64,000 bases of DNA from Portulaca oleracea (GCA_029582165.1 CM055877.1:6439855-6503854), one strand, 5' to 3'. Counted from the first letter of the stretch, positions 35,654-46,835 are shown. The notes: generated by a model not told the origin, from the letters alone. Made by a program: numbers and translations.

Positions 35654-35914
35654 GATCCGCCTCATTTCGCCGTGAGGTAGATCAAGGTCATGCACTTCAT
35701 TTCGCTGTGAAGTGCAAGACATGTGTCTGTGTGGGTTGAACTGCTTAGTTTCTTCCGTAAAGCTGGTCGGAGTCGATCCGCTTCATTTCGCCGTGACGCG
35801 GATCTAGGAGGCATGCTTCATTTCGCCGTGAAGCATGCCAGGATGATGAGGTGATCCACTTCATTTCGCCGTGAGGTAGATCAAGGTCACGCACTTCATT
35901 TCGCCGTGGAGTGC
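35654..35914. repeat. Six stem-loops with conserved TTTCGCCG loop and variable stems
   Basis: Hairpins at 35654-35683, 35692-35715, 35775-35804, 35811-35838, 35853-35882 and 35891-35914. The core TCATTTCGCCGTGA is nearly constant (one copy has GCTG). The outer arms differ but stay complementary: GCACTTCA/TGAAGTGC, GATCCGC/GCGGATC, GCATGCTTCA/TGAAGCATGC. Arms starting GATC alternate with arms starting GC. Part of the array is in a tandem duplication (35606-35660 and 35723-35781 are alike). Confidence 0.93.
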
Positions 35915-36184
35915 GGGACTTTTGTCTGTGTACTGAAAAGGGTGTCATCGCATTGTGAGGGCCCGATGACGGCCGCTGAAGATGAGTTCGTCTTTTTGTA
36001 ACCGCTTGACGACCGACGTATTTTGTGCATTGTTCTGTAAAAAGAGAAGGAGGGCATCGATTTTTCTGAAAATCAGAGCGAGTCAGAGAATTTACCTGTC
36101 AGTCGTGCTTTAGCTCTCGGAAACGGGCCTGCAAAATCAGACCGACGTATTTTGAGTTTGTCATTGCTTCGTGGGAAATGGCCT

Positions 36185-37640
36185 GAAAAACCGTCTAGGT
36201 TTATGCTCGAATTGCATTGGGCCTGAATTGCAGAGACGAGTTTGGGCTCATTTCAGGCTGCGATGGCCCATAAAACCCGTCTGGGTTTTTGCATGGTTTT
36301 TTTTTCGTCAAACCCGTCTGGGTTTGGGCTAAAATTGCGAGTCAGCTGCTGAGTGAGGGAGGCAGACCCAAACCCGTCTGGGTTGGACCGAGAGTTGGGA
36401 TCTTTTCCTTTTTTTTTTGTGAGTCGAGTGAGCCGACAGACAGACCCAAACCCGTGCAGGTTGGAGGAAGGCCCAGGTGAGGAGGCCCAAACCCACTGGT
36501 TAATGAGAGAAGGCGAGGAGCCGATATGAAATGAGTCTTTGCGAAAACGGACCTAGGCGGGCCGTTCTAGTTTTTAGGCTGATTCGACCCCTTGCTTGGG
36601 CTACGTAGCCCCCAGCTTAGTGGCAGTTTGATTTAACTCTTGCTAAACTGGGAATCACTTGATAGTCGCCGTAGTGACTTGCTTCCTTTTTTTTTTATTC
36701 AAATAGCCCCCGGCTTAGTGGAAACTCGATTGAATTTTTTCTAAGCCAGGGTCACTCGAACATTCTTGGCTTAATGCAGGCGGTACCGAAGTGTTACACC
36801 TATCTGGCTCAGGTAGCGATACAGAGGTGGTAGACTCCTCTTACTACCAGTGGGACACTTACTTTGGCCCTGGTGGAAGCGGGGCCCATGGGGCTAATTG
36901 CGCCAGTGGTGGTGGCGATACGGAGGTCTGGCATGATGAAGACTGAGAATGATGCACATGCAGGGTCTTTATGTAATGCACTTATGTAATGCTATGTATG
37001 ACTCTTTATTATGCACTTAGGACAATGCAATGCAATGATGTAATAATGTTACTCATGTACACTTAATGCATGACGTACGTTTTTTTTATTTATGCACTAG
37101 TGCGAACCACTGATGTGATGCTTATGCAATGATGGTGCTGCGTAATGCACTTTTTATTTTCGTGTACCCTTATGCATAATGTAACAACAATGTGCAATGC
37201 GATACGCAATCTACATGGTGGGATTACTCCCACTTGATGGCCCCCAAACGAAAAAAAAAGACCGAAAATTAAATGCTACAAGTAAGTTCGAGCTACAGTT
37301 TCGGGGCCGGCGAAGACATATAACTATCTTGTGGACCCGCATTACGCCCCAAAATAGAGTTGAAGTGGCTCCGTGAGATAGCCCAATAAGCTGGCCCAAA
37401 CCCGTCTGGGTTTCAGGCCCAAAATGATTCCCACTTCTAGGAGCTGGGCCTTTAGAACTCCACATAGGCTGGCCCAGGCCCGTCTGCGTTTCGCGCCGAG
37501 AAGCCCTAACTTGGTGTGCAGTTTAAGGAAAGCTGATCTTGGCGTACATGGCAAGTAAACACCATCAAACCCGTCTGGGTTATGCCTTCTCTAAATCACA
37601 AGCACAAGCCAAACACCATCAAACCCGTCTGAGTTTCATT
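36185..37640. repeat. Dispersed AAACCCGTCTGGGTTT copies in the internal region of element B
   Basis: Perfect or near-perfect copies at 36272, 36309, 36370, 37397, 37566 and 37620, with decayed ones (AAACCGTCTAGGTTT at 36189, AAACCCGTGCAGGTT at 36448). More are at 40683 and 40771. All keep GTCT at the centre on plus, so the orientation is fixed. Confidence 0.9.
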
Positions 37641-39411
37641 ATCCCCATTATTTCCTTACCCCGACGTGAATCAAATCGTCCTTTCGTCCCGATGGCGTTC
37701 GAGAAAAAGCACTCTGTCCAAAAAAAAGAGAGAGTTGGGGAGGTATAAGTTGATTTCTCTGCTAAGTTTGAGGCAAGTGAAAATAGATTGGGATTTTCTA
37801 CGTGCTGCTGAAACATTCTGGGATAAGGAATTTTCGATAGGAAGAACAAAATCAGAACAAAATCAATTCAACAAGCAAGCACAAAGATTAATCTGGACAA
37901 AATCAAAACTCAGTTCGAAAGAGATAGGAAGAAATTTTCGAATCCCAAAGGAGAGAACAAGTACTTCAGAGGCATAAATCCGCCAACAGTTCTAAGAATA
38001 ATGCAAATGTGCGCGGTTAGTTATGGACGTGAGTCGATCGAAAAAAGAACAAACCTCACATAGGAAAGAACAAACACTCAAACACTCAATTTTGAATAGG
38101 TATGTGTGTTTTCTCATACTCAAACCAATAGAAACAATCTACCATAAGCTTGGTAAGAACCTCACTCTCCACTACTGGGTATGCAATGCACAAGTGACAA
38201 TCAAAAGACTTTTCGGGTTCTGTGGGGCTTAGGTTAGGGTAAGGAGCGGTAAAATTTGGGAATGAGGAGTTAAGAGCCATGCTTGGATTGATTTTCAACG
38301 AATAAAACACTCTGAACTCTCCTTCTTGCTTAATGTATGCAAGGCATTTCACCTTTCACCCTGAAACATCTCAACTGAATACAACCAGGTCAAAGTTTTC
38401 TGAACTTTAAATTGAATCTCCCTAATCACCCTTTTATTTTTGAAACTCTTTTCCTTTTTTTTACTTTTTTTTTACTTCTTTTTTTATTTTTTTGTGGGTG
38501 ATCGGGGAGAAGAATATCTATGGAATCTTCGACTTTGATATAATATATGAACATAACCAAATACCAATCGCTCAAGATATGGGACTTTCAGATTCTCCCA
38601 AACTTCCAAAAAAAAGACAAACTCTCATCCAACCAAGCAAGGCAAAGGGATACTGGATATCAGAGGCCAAGGCTCGTATTGTCAGGGTTCAATCATGAAA
38701 AAAGGATAAACAAAGGCTAGGCGGGGCAAAAAGAACGGTAAATATAATGTAAGGAAGGCTATTTAGGTATGTAGCTTATCAAAATAAAATCGGATGCCTT
38801 AATCACTTTGTCACAGCGTGCAATGCAAATGTGTAGTCTCAAGCAAGATGCAAAACAAGTTCTAGAGATGCAACTAATGGGTGAGTCACTCAAGGGATCA
38901 TGGAATTGATAAAAGTGATCAATTCAAAATTTAGGCAATGTGGACTCACGGGATGGGGCTCAATCAACTAAACTTAGCCCAAAGATTTGCGGACGCACAT
39001 TTATACTTTCTAAGATAGTCAAGCGATCGGATACAACTTCCATAACTTGTCTCAAAATCGGAAGGTTTGAAGGAAAAGGTTTCAAAACTTTTGAGATCTC
39101 GTCAGATTTTTCTAAGTGAAGCAAGTTAAACGAAAGTAAGAAAGGTTTACCTCCGTTGGATGGAATTAGTCTCAACAGTTCGAGGGGCTAGGCACGCTAG
39201 TGGCCCTCCTGTTGGAGCTAGATCCAGAATGTTATGTGCTCTTCTCGTTGTAAGCAGCTTCAATTTGCACACACAAATCCTTCAAAATCTCAAAGTCTTT
39301 GATAGATTGAAAGCCAAAATGCCGGGTGATGCGAGGGTGGATGCTTTGCTTGAAAGTGCTCAATTGCATCCTAAAGGGGACTGCTTCGTCGATCTTTAAC
39401 AGCATTGAGTG

Positions 39412-40176
39412 TCATCCTTCATAATAAGAGAGGAATGACTCATCATCTCCTTGCTTCATGGAAGTGAGGTCATCTACAGTGACCTCCTTTTGTTGGAGAC
39501 GACTAAAATGGCTGATGAAGGCCTTGAACAACTCGTCTGCGTCAGTTTTGATGTGAGGGGGTAGATTTTGGTACCACACCTTGGCCTTACCTTCTAGAGT
39601 GGAAGGGAAGACTGTGGTGTAAAGACTTTCATCTACTTTGTGAAGAGGGGCCAGCCTCAGGAACTCCTCTAGATGATGAGATGGGTTCTCAGATGGCTTG
39701 AACCTGATGCCCGGTACTTCAACTTTGTCCCTTATCCTTGATACATGGTGTTTGGGGATGGCCAAATCCATGCAAGCGTTTGTAACGGTTGGATCAACTT
39801 TCATCATCCTTCTGGTGAGCATGTCAACCTTCTCTTCAAGCTTCTTGACATAGGGGTCCTCCGAGGTTTTGGAGTTATTCTTTACGGATTTAGACTTAGC
39901 CTCACCAGATGAATTGGGTTTTGGGCCCCCATTTTTGGATTTAGGGTTACCCTTCTCTTCAATGCCCAGCTTCTTGTTGATCTGCTTAATGGCTTCCAGC
40001 ACGCCATTCATGGTCTGTTGATTTTCGCTGAACTTCTTTTCTAGCTTCTCATTGGTTCTGTCCTCCTGGTCTGCCATGCAAAAGGCAATTGCTTCCTGTA
40101 CCCGCTCATACAGCCAATCGAGTTGCTTGTCACCAGAACTCTCCCCGAAAAGGTTGTTGGCTAGGGATCCTGACAT
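39412..40176 (-). pseudogene. Gag of Tat element B (C-terminus broken)
   Basis: 254 residues from ATG 40176. The N-terminal half is a charged coiled coil; residues about 150-254 match the gypsy gag core, with VPGIRFKPSENPSHHLEEF and KAKVWYQNLPP. A TGA at 39414-39412 ends the frame inside the core. Further downstream on minus, gag-like residues (AVPFRMQLSTFKQSI, then ILKDLCVQIEAAYNEKS) can still be read with more stops, so the gene is inactivated at its end. Gag packages element RNA. The retained core with no pol suggests the element depended on another Tat element for replication. Confidence 0.85.
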
Positions 40177-41326
40177 GGTGGATTCACTGATTCACTGGAT
40201 CGGGCAGGCGGTCTGTAGTTGGGATTGTGAATGAGCCTGCCAGTTCGTGGGTCACGGATGCGGGCTCGGAGATGGTCTGCTATCCTGCCTGCATGGAAAC
40301 TGGTTTAGTGCTCGAAAGAACCTTTATGCCACCCGCCCAATGCATGCATGACTTAATGGACCTATATGAACCTAGGACATGGACATGACACCTACATGCT
40401 GACATAAGGGTGACTCACCCACTTTTATGGGAGTGCATGTCCTAACTCTATATGGACCTAGTATGATGACTGACAGGACTGATACTCATTGGGTCATTAC
40501 TTGGATCGAGCCACAATGGATCATGTTTGAATTTTTATCGGGCTCAAGATCAAGGTACAAGATACAATGGAATCGACTCGAGGCGTCATAAAGGGCCGAA
40601 TAGGATCAATAGTAAGTGGATCAGGCCAACTGCAGTATCGAACAGTTTGGCCCGATGTGGAAGGAGAAGAAAAAATAGGCCCAAACCCGTCTGGGTTTAA
40701 ACTGTAATTCCTCCCTTTCAAATGGGCATAGATAGGATTTCGCAGCGAGTCCAACTAGGCCAGGCACATCAAACCCGTCTGGGTTTGGGCCAATCCATCT
40801 CTCATTTGATCCTACGCGGGCTAGAATGACGTCCCACTCATGTTTGGGCTAGACATTTGGACTCATCTTTCACAGGATTAATTTACATGACATACAGATG
40901 CGGGATGAGCCTAACCATGGCTTTAGATTCAGGGTTTTTCTAGGTTTAGGGAGATGAATAGGGTACCACATGTTCTTGCCCCGGTGCATTTTCCCTATAT
41001 GGAGTTCATAGGAAAAATGTGTGGGGTGTTGCTCTTTGGGTTTCAAGGAAACCTTTAGAGTGTAACACGGGTGAGAGGAGAGATCAGATGCTTGGCGATG
41101 TAAGTGCATCCCACAAGTAGTGACCTCCCGCTCTCGGGACTGATTCCTGGTATTTCAACCTAAACCAACGCTTTTGTGCTCCCCAACCATAAAGGCCCAA
41201 GAGTAGCCTGGTATGCAATATGCCTAAAAATGATAAAAATGTGAAATAAATTAATTCCTCCCTTTTTTTTTTACAAAATTCACTAAAATTTAATTCTTTC
41301 AAGTTTTACCCTCTTTTTAAGTTTAA

Positions 41327-41345
41327 GTCCCCAGTGGAGTCGCCA
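41327..41345 (-). other. Primer-binding site of Tat element B, tRNA-Arg type
   Basis: On minus TGGCGACTCCACTGGGGAC, three bases from the LTR end. It is complementary to the 3' end of a plant tRNA-Arg (CCCCAGTGGAGTCG plus CCA), as is typical for Tat/Ogre elements. Confidence 0.8.
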
Positions 41346-41348
41346 ATC

Positions 41349-42424
41349 TGTAGACCCCGAAAAATTGATAACCTTTTTCGCGGCGCTACTTAAAAGTGAT
41401 TGGGGGCCGACTAGGGTTGCTTAACCTTAAATAAGGTTTAACTTTTAAGAATGATTTTAGACTCGATAAAATGGTCAACCCCTCTAGGTTTATATGAACC
41501 AAACCCGTCTGGGTTTACAGACAGAACCCGTCGGATTTCAGGGACGAAAACTCGTCTGGATTTTCAGGGACAAAAACCCGTTTGGGTTTTCAGGGAAAAC
41601 CCGCCTGGGTTTTCAGGGACTAAAACCCGTCCGGGTTTTCAGGGACAAAAACCCGTCTGGGTTTTTAGTGAGCAACCCCGTCAGTTGGATTTTTAGGAGA
41701 AAAACATTGAAGTACAAATGAAGAGTCGCCAGTTGAATTTTTAGGAGAAAAACAACAAACCATTTTGATAAAAACTCCGGTCTACGAACCAAAAGACGGA
41801 TTCGGGGGCAAGGTTACGAATTTGACAATTAAAATTATCAAATCCGCCTATTCAAACGAATAGACTCTACTAGGATTAAATCAAAGCAAATAAATTGAAA
41901 AGGGAGGAATTTGATATAAATTTCACGAGTTTAACATTAATGTCATGTAAATTATGAATTGAAAACACAATAATCACATGAATTCGCTAGGTTACATTGC
42001 ATGGTTTACATCAATGGGATAATTATTCTAACCTTAAATGAAGTAGCATGCAAAGGGAGAGAAGAGGTAGAGAGAGTATACTAGTGTCAATACTCTAGCA
42101 TAATCCGCCGTCCCGAAATGGAGGGGGAATAGGTTTAACTTATAGTGGGATGTAGGTTAGATGGGGCGATTAGGGTTTAGTTTAGGTTTAGCCGCGGTAA
42201 CTCAGTCGGGTTTGGGTCGAGCTGCGTTCAGCTTTAGCCCACCAAACCCAGCCGGGTTTTCGCAGAGCTGAGCAAAACTCAGCCGGGTTTGGGCCGTAAT
42301 ATTGGGTCACTTTGCTTGCTTTCGGGCTAGAAGAGAAATGAGTTTGCATGCCACTAAATTGCTCGGCTAGCTTATTTTCTACAAATAACTAAAACTAATA
42401 CCGGTACAAAATCCGGTGTCTACA
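41349..42424 (-). mobile_element. 5' LTR of Tat element B (1076 bp)
   Basis: Pairs with 34418-35486. Most positions agree by eye except in the palindrome array (41501-41665), which suggests a young insertion. Confidence 0.92.
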
Positions 42425-42717
42425 AGACCCCTCCTCTCTGCCTCATCTGTGAGGCCCCTCATCACAAGCCTCATCTGTGAGGGTCCTCAACAAAATTTGA
42501 ATCTCAGTTTCTGTCATTGTAACCAGTCATCAAGGACCTCATTGTCCTGATTCGGCTAAGTTCTCTAACTTCCTCAATTTTTATTGTACCTCAACATTTA
42601 TCTAATAAAGAAGTATTATTCAGTTCATTCAAGTGTTATTAACGTCTTTATATTTATATATGAAGAACTCTGTATCAAACCTATTCACCCCCCCCCCCCC
42701 TCAAGGGCCCCAATAAG

Positions 42718-42733
42718 TGGTATCAGAGCAGGT
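42718..42733 (+). other. Primer-binding site of copia element C
   Basis: TGGTATCAGAGCAGGT two bases after the LTR end; the classic copia site for initiator methionine tRNA. Confidence 0.85.
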
Positions 42734-43076
42734 CCACTCAAGAAGAGATTAACCGCTCTGTGGAAAAGATCACGGGGGATAGTGAAAGCAACAAGCACAA
42801 ACTGTGAGGTATGCTTCTGTAAACCATTCATTGATCTAATTTACCTGTGGCATGAATTGAATGGGAGGACCCTCTCTTAGTACTAACAAGTTTATCAAGT
42901 GCTGCAGGTTTCTAGACGACCTCTAAAATATTCTAGATGTTGTATCAAGGGGGAGATTGTGAAAACGCATCTCACCTCTGAGGACCTCCGCCATCTCTCC
43001 TGCAATGATTGAGGGGGAGCCAACTCATTAAGGTCCTCACTACTCAGTTTTGTCTTTCAAATAAAAAGGGGGAGAT
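42734..43076 (+). mobile_element. Remnant internal region of copia element C
   Basis: Only about 0.34 kb between primer site and 3' LTR, with no coding domain. It includes AGGGGGAGATTG phrases at about 42950 and 43070; the second is the polypurine tract before the LTR at 43077. The coding part has been lost by deletion. Confidence 0.7.
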
Positions 43077-43238
43077 TGTAGAAACTGTGATGCCCTCAAC
43101 ACCACTGTCGTTGAGGACCTCAGCCATGCCCAGAGAGTTTTGTTTGAAAGAGCAAAAAATTAGGGAAGTATTTGGAAAATCTCTTAAATAATCTCAACAT
43201 ATGTTCAAGATTATATAGACTTATTTTTGGTGTATAAT

Positions 43239-44747
43239 TGTCGACACCGAGATTTTTACCGATATAATCCCGACTTATCAAAAGTGTGAATAAAGCATTT
43301 GGGCCGATATCAAAACGGATTATTGGTCCAATGAGCAAAGCAAGCAAAACAACAAAAAAGAGAGCGGCCCAGTTCCAGCGATAAAACCCGCACGGGCTTT
43401 AATCAAGAAAGCGGCATAGAACCAGGACAGGCCCAAGGCGCGCACGCCCATAAACGCGTCGTTTTGCCTTGCCTACGTCAGCAATCCGTGTGTAAAGATT
43501 ATAAAACCCGCACGGGTTTTATATTTAAGAATCCGACACCAAAATTTGATCATTATCTCATGTGTGTTGATCTTAAGCCTTGACTTGATTTTGCATGGAT
43601 TAGGGGGCATGATCATGGGGATGTGTCTCCCTCCATTTCCCTCCTAAACCTCACCTCCTCGAACTATAAATACCCCCCTCCATTCCATTCATTTTCACCA
43701 ATTATCATCATAATCCCACCAACTACACTCATAAACCATCCCATTATTCTCAACTAATCTGTCATCGTATTCTCTTATTACCATCCCCTTACTCTCCCGA
43801 AATCATCACTCACATATTATCCTGCTACCATCCTCACATTCATTTTCCGATCCACCAAGTCAAGGCAAGGCCAAAATTTTCGGACGGCGCATTCGGGCCC
43901 ATAAATCCAAGAGGTTCGCTCTCATTTTTCTTATCGTTGTATAATTTAATTATGTAATTTGTATTTCATCTCCGTTAATTATTTGTGCATATTTTGTAAA
44001 TTAAAACCTTGTTTTTGTATTGCATGTTAAGAATATAATTTTGCGAAATCTATTAAATTTCTCCCCGCTTTATTTCATTTTAATGTCGATTTTAGTAGAG
44101 TATGTTTTCTAACAGGCAAATTCGAGAGTTCTTGTAATTCTCGAATTCGTAACCTTACCCCCGAGCTTAGAATCGGGTTTCGTATACCGGAGTTATTTTT
44201 ATTATTTTTTATGGTTTGTCGGTTTCCTTAAATCGGCTGGCAACTCTTTTATTCTCTTTTTTTATAATCCATTTAATTATTTAATACGGGAATTTACACT
44301 AAAATGATTAAGAAATGATTTAATATCTTCCTCTCACCCAATTCGAAGTGAAAACCGAGAGAAAATATGTTGGATTCAATAAAACTCGCACGCGTTTTAT
44401 TATTTTCGATCCATGTTCTCTGGCCCAAGGGAAACAGGCGGCCCGACCCAAGAATTGCGAAAACCCGCGCGGGTTTTGACAGTTCTAGCGGCCCGCCTGC
44501 TTCCTTTTGGGTCTGAATTTGGTGTGGGTCGGTTTTAAGTCATTATTAATATATTTAGGTGTAATTTCGATTATTTAAATAATATAAACGAATTTGTAAA
44601 ATAAATAAAATTTCACCACCCTGAAAATGAATTTCGAAAATAAAAATATCCTTATTTAAGGATTAAGCAACCTTATTCGGCTCCCAATCACTTAAGTAGC
44701 GCATCACGGAGTGAAAGGCGGTCGCGCCCTTTTCCGGGGGTCCTACA
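43239..44747 (+). mobile_element. Tat-lineage solo LTR (1509 bp), duplication ATAAT
   Basis: TGTCGACACC to GGGGGTCCTACA, flanked by ATAAT (43234-43238 and 44748-44752). Its end (GGCTCCCAATCACTTAAGTAGCG) and middle block resemble LTR B read on the other strand, so it is in the same lineage but a different family. It carries AAAACCCGCACGGGTTTT palindromes at about 43384 and 43503, changed copies at 44378 and 44460, and TGGCAACTCT at 44238. Confidence 0.92.
43665..43672 (+). promoter_or_regulatory. TATA box of the Tat solo LTR
   Basis: TATAAATA followed by a C/T-rich leader, as in Tat LTR A. Confidence 0.55.
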
Positions 44748-45149
44748 ATAATTTGCAGAATATATTTTGGTAGATAAGGATTGGAGATTCCAAAAAGTGT
44801 GAAGATAGAAGATCAACACAAACTTGGAATAAATCAACAATGCCATTGGAAGAGAATATATAGTCGTTGCTAATGAATTTCCAAGACCTATAAAAAGGCA
44901 CCAGTTTCCTCCTTGAAGAATTAATCGATTCCAAGCAAGTAATCGAGTGTAGGAAATCTGGTGAGATTTCTGAGTGTAGCCAATGAATCCTTGGTGAGAA
45001 TTGTAGCCATTGAGGTACTTCTGGTGAGGTGTAACCAAGGTTCTTAGTGAGTTATGTAGCCAACTATGTTGGTGAGGTGTTGTGTAGCAAAACCTTGAAG
45101 TACTAAGGTTTTGTGAGTTTGATATCCATTGTAATCCTTCATGTTCTTC

Positions 45150-45345
45150 TCTGCCTCGTCTGTGATGCCCTTCTTCTATGCCTCATCTGTGAGGCCCTTC
45201 ATCAGAAGCCTCGTCTGTGAGGCCCCTCTCCTCATCTATGAGGCCCTTCATCAGAAGCCTCGTCTGTGAGACCCCTCCTCTCTGCCTCATCTGCGAGGCC
45301 CCTCATCACAAGCCTCGTCTGTGAGGCCCCTCAACATAATTTGAA
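45150..45345. repeat. GCCTCR-TCTG-TGAGGC palindrome array in LTR C
   Basis: About eight copies of CCTCRTCTGTGAGG spaced by CCCTTCATCAGAA-like phrases. The other LTR (34340-34417 plus 42430-42485) has fewer copies, so copy number differs between the two LTRs of one element. Confidence 0.88.
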
Positions 45346-45558
45346 TCTCAGTTTCTGCCCTTGTAAGTAGTCATCAAAGACCTCACTATCCTGATTCTGC
45401 TAAGTTCTCTAACCTCCTCTATTTCTGTTGTACCTCAACGTTTATCTAATAAAGAAGTATTATTCAGTTCATTCAAGTGTTATTAACGTCTTTATGTTTA
45501 TATGTGAAGAACTTTGTATCAAAACTATTCACCCCCTCCCCCCTCAAAGGCCCCAACA

Positions 45559-45990
45559 GAAGTAGTACACTACTATTGATAATTCTAACGAGTTTGTTCA
45601 TGCTCGTCAAAGGCGTGTTAGCTTCTTTGATGAGAGAAGGGTACCAGAAACAAGGAGGTTTTCGGTCAAGGCTACGAGAATGGATTGTCAGCCGAAGTAT
45701 ACATCTAACCTGCACGGGAATTCAACAAGTTCAACACAAAATAAAATTCCAATCCATTGTTCCCCTAAGTTGTTGATGAGCATGCGTATGTCGAAGTTGC
45801 AGGGGCGTGATCAGTTCAAGTGAGAGCCTGTTTATAAAAGAGGAGTTGATGTGAATTCAACTAAGACCTCTGTTGATCTTTGTTGAACAAGATCAAGATG
45901 GATGCGCTAAAGGATTCGAGGAGGTGTTGAAGTGGTAATTGATGATGATCATCGAAGGCTACGTTTACAACTGGTCTCCAAGTGGGAGAT
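45559..45990 (+). mobile_element. 3' internal remnant of copia element E
   Basis: Between the end of element C and the E LTR. One frame reads without stops for about 85 residues near 45567-45822 but has no recognisable domain. A purine tract AAGTGGGAGAT ends it at 45990, right before the LTR. Confidence 0.6.
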
Positions 45991-46301
45991 TGTTGCGTTG
46001 AATATGGAGACCAATTTTAGTGTTAGAACCCCTCGAGGATCTCAATAGACCCAGGCTCAAGGACCTTGGCGACTGGATCAGTTTTGAATGAAAGTCAAAA
46101 TTCGTATAATATTGGCATATAATTTGGATATCTTAGAAGTGATACTTTCCTTATTGCTTTGACATATTTGCTGCATATAATCTGCTTATAAGAAGGAAAG
46201 AAGATTGTGATTGCTACAAAAAGGAAACTTCAAGAGAAGGAAGGATAATCCAAAGCAAAGAAGGAAAGAAGATAGTCTCCAACGGTCTACAAAGTTGCAT
46301 G

Positions 46302-46309
46302 TATAAATA
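46302..46309 (+). promoter_or_regulatory. TATA box of copia D 5' LTR
   Basis: TATAAATA; the 3' LTR has TATAAGTA at the matching place. Confidence 0.5.
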
Positions 46310-46784
46310 CGATAACTCAAAGACTGAAGAAAGCAATCGATTCTAAGGAATAAATCGAAGAGTAGGAATCCGTGATGATTTCTGAGTGTTGTCTTTGAGA
46401 GGTGAGTTTTTTAGTGTGTTGTAGCCTAAAGAAGTTGGCAAGTTATTGGTAGCAAAACCTTAACGGAATTAAGTTTTGTGAGTGAAAGTGTATTGTTGTG
46501 TTGGTGCGTTGATTTGTCAAACAACCTTGAAAGTGTCATTCAGTAATGCACTCCTCTAGCAATTGCAACAAGGACCTTTGTTCCTTGGGAAACCTAGTTA
46601 TTCTTATTTTGTACTGCATTCAGTGTTGATTAAATAAAGGAAGTTCATCATATATATCTTGCTACTTATTATATCTGTGAGGTTGACTTCTTAATATGAG
46701 AAGGATTAAGAAACCTAACGTCCTTTATCTTAAATGTGCAGAAGTTTTATAACCATAGTCACCCCCCTCTAGGGTTATTTCAAT

Positions 46785-46800
46785 TGTTATCAGAGCAGGT
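46785..46800 (+). other. Primer-binding site of copia element D
   Basis: TGTTATCAGAGCAGGT, a one-base variant of the methionine initiator tRNA site, two bases after the LTR. Confidence 0.8.
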
Positions 46801-46835
46801 CCACTTAAGAAGAGACTAATTGCTTTATGGAAAAG

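Larger units (their letters stand above)
34418..42424 (-). mobile_element. Gag-only Tat-lineage gypsy element B, 8.0 kb, duplication AGACC
   Basis: LTRs at 34418-35486 and 41349-42424 are nearly identical outside a repeat array and are flanked by AGACC (34413-34417 and 42425-42429). The sense strand is minus: the primer site is next to the right LTR and the polypurine tract next to the left. Only a broken gag (40176-39412) is coded; no protease, RT, RNase H or integrase was found in 5.9 kb. It is therefore non-autonomous, of the type called TR-GAG. Its LTRs and internal region are full of AAACCCGTCTGGGTTT palindromes. Confidence 0.92.
34051..42715 (+). mobile_element. 5' LTR of copia element C, truncated and split by Tat element B
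   Basis: The visible parts are 34051-34417 and 42430-42715. They match the second half of the LTR at 43077-45558. The first 270 or so bases are missing at the junction with the gag of E. It carries palindromic GCCTCATCTGTGAGGC units. The split is the Tat insertion with AGACC duplicated. The LTR end reads CCCCAATA and is followed by a primer site. Confidence 0.78.
43077..45558 (+). mobile_element. 3' LTR of copia element C, split by a Tat solo LTR
   Basis: TGTAGAAACTGTG to GGCCCCAACA; net length about 968 bp after removing 43239-44747 and one duplication. Palindromic GCCTCRTCTGTGAGGC units cluster at 45150-45345. The flank after the LTR belongs to element E. Confidence 0.82.

Noticed and set aside
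34571..41665. AAACCC/GGGTTT copies as interstitial telomere repeat
   Set aside because: The plant telomere unit is TTTAGGG in tandem; here the units are inverted repeats with a GTCT centre and no head-to-tail TTTAGGG.
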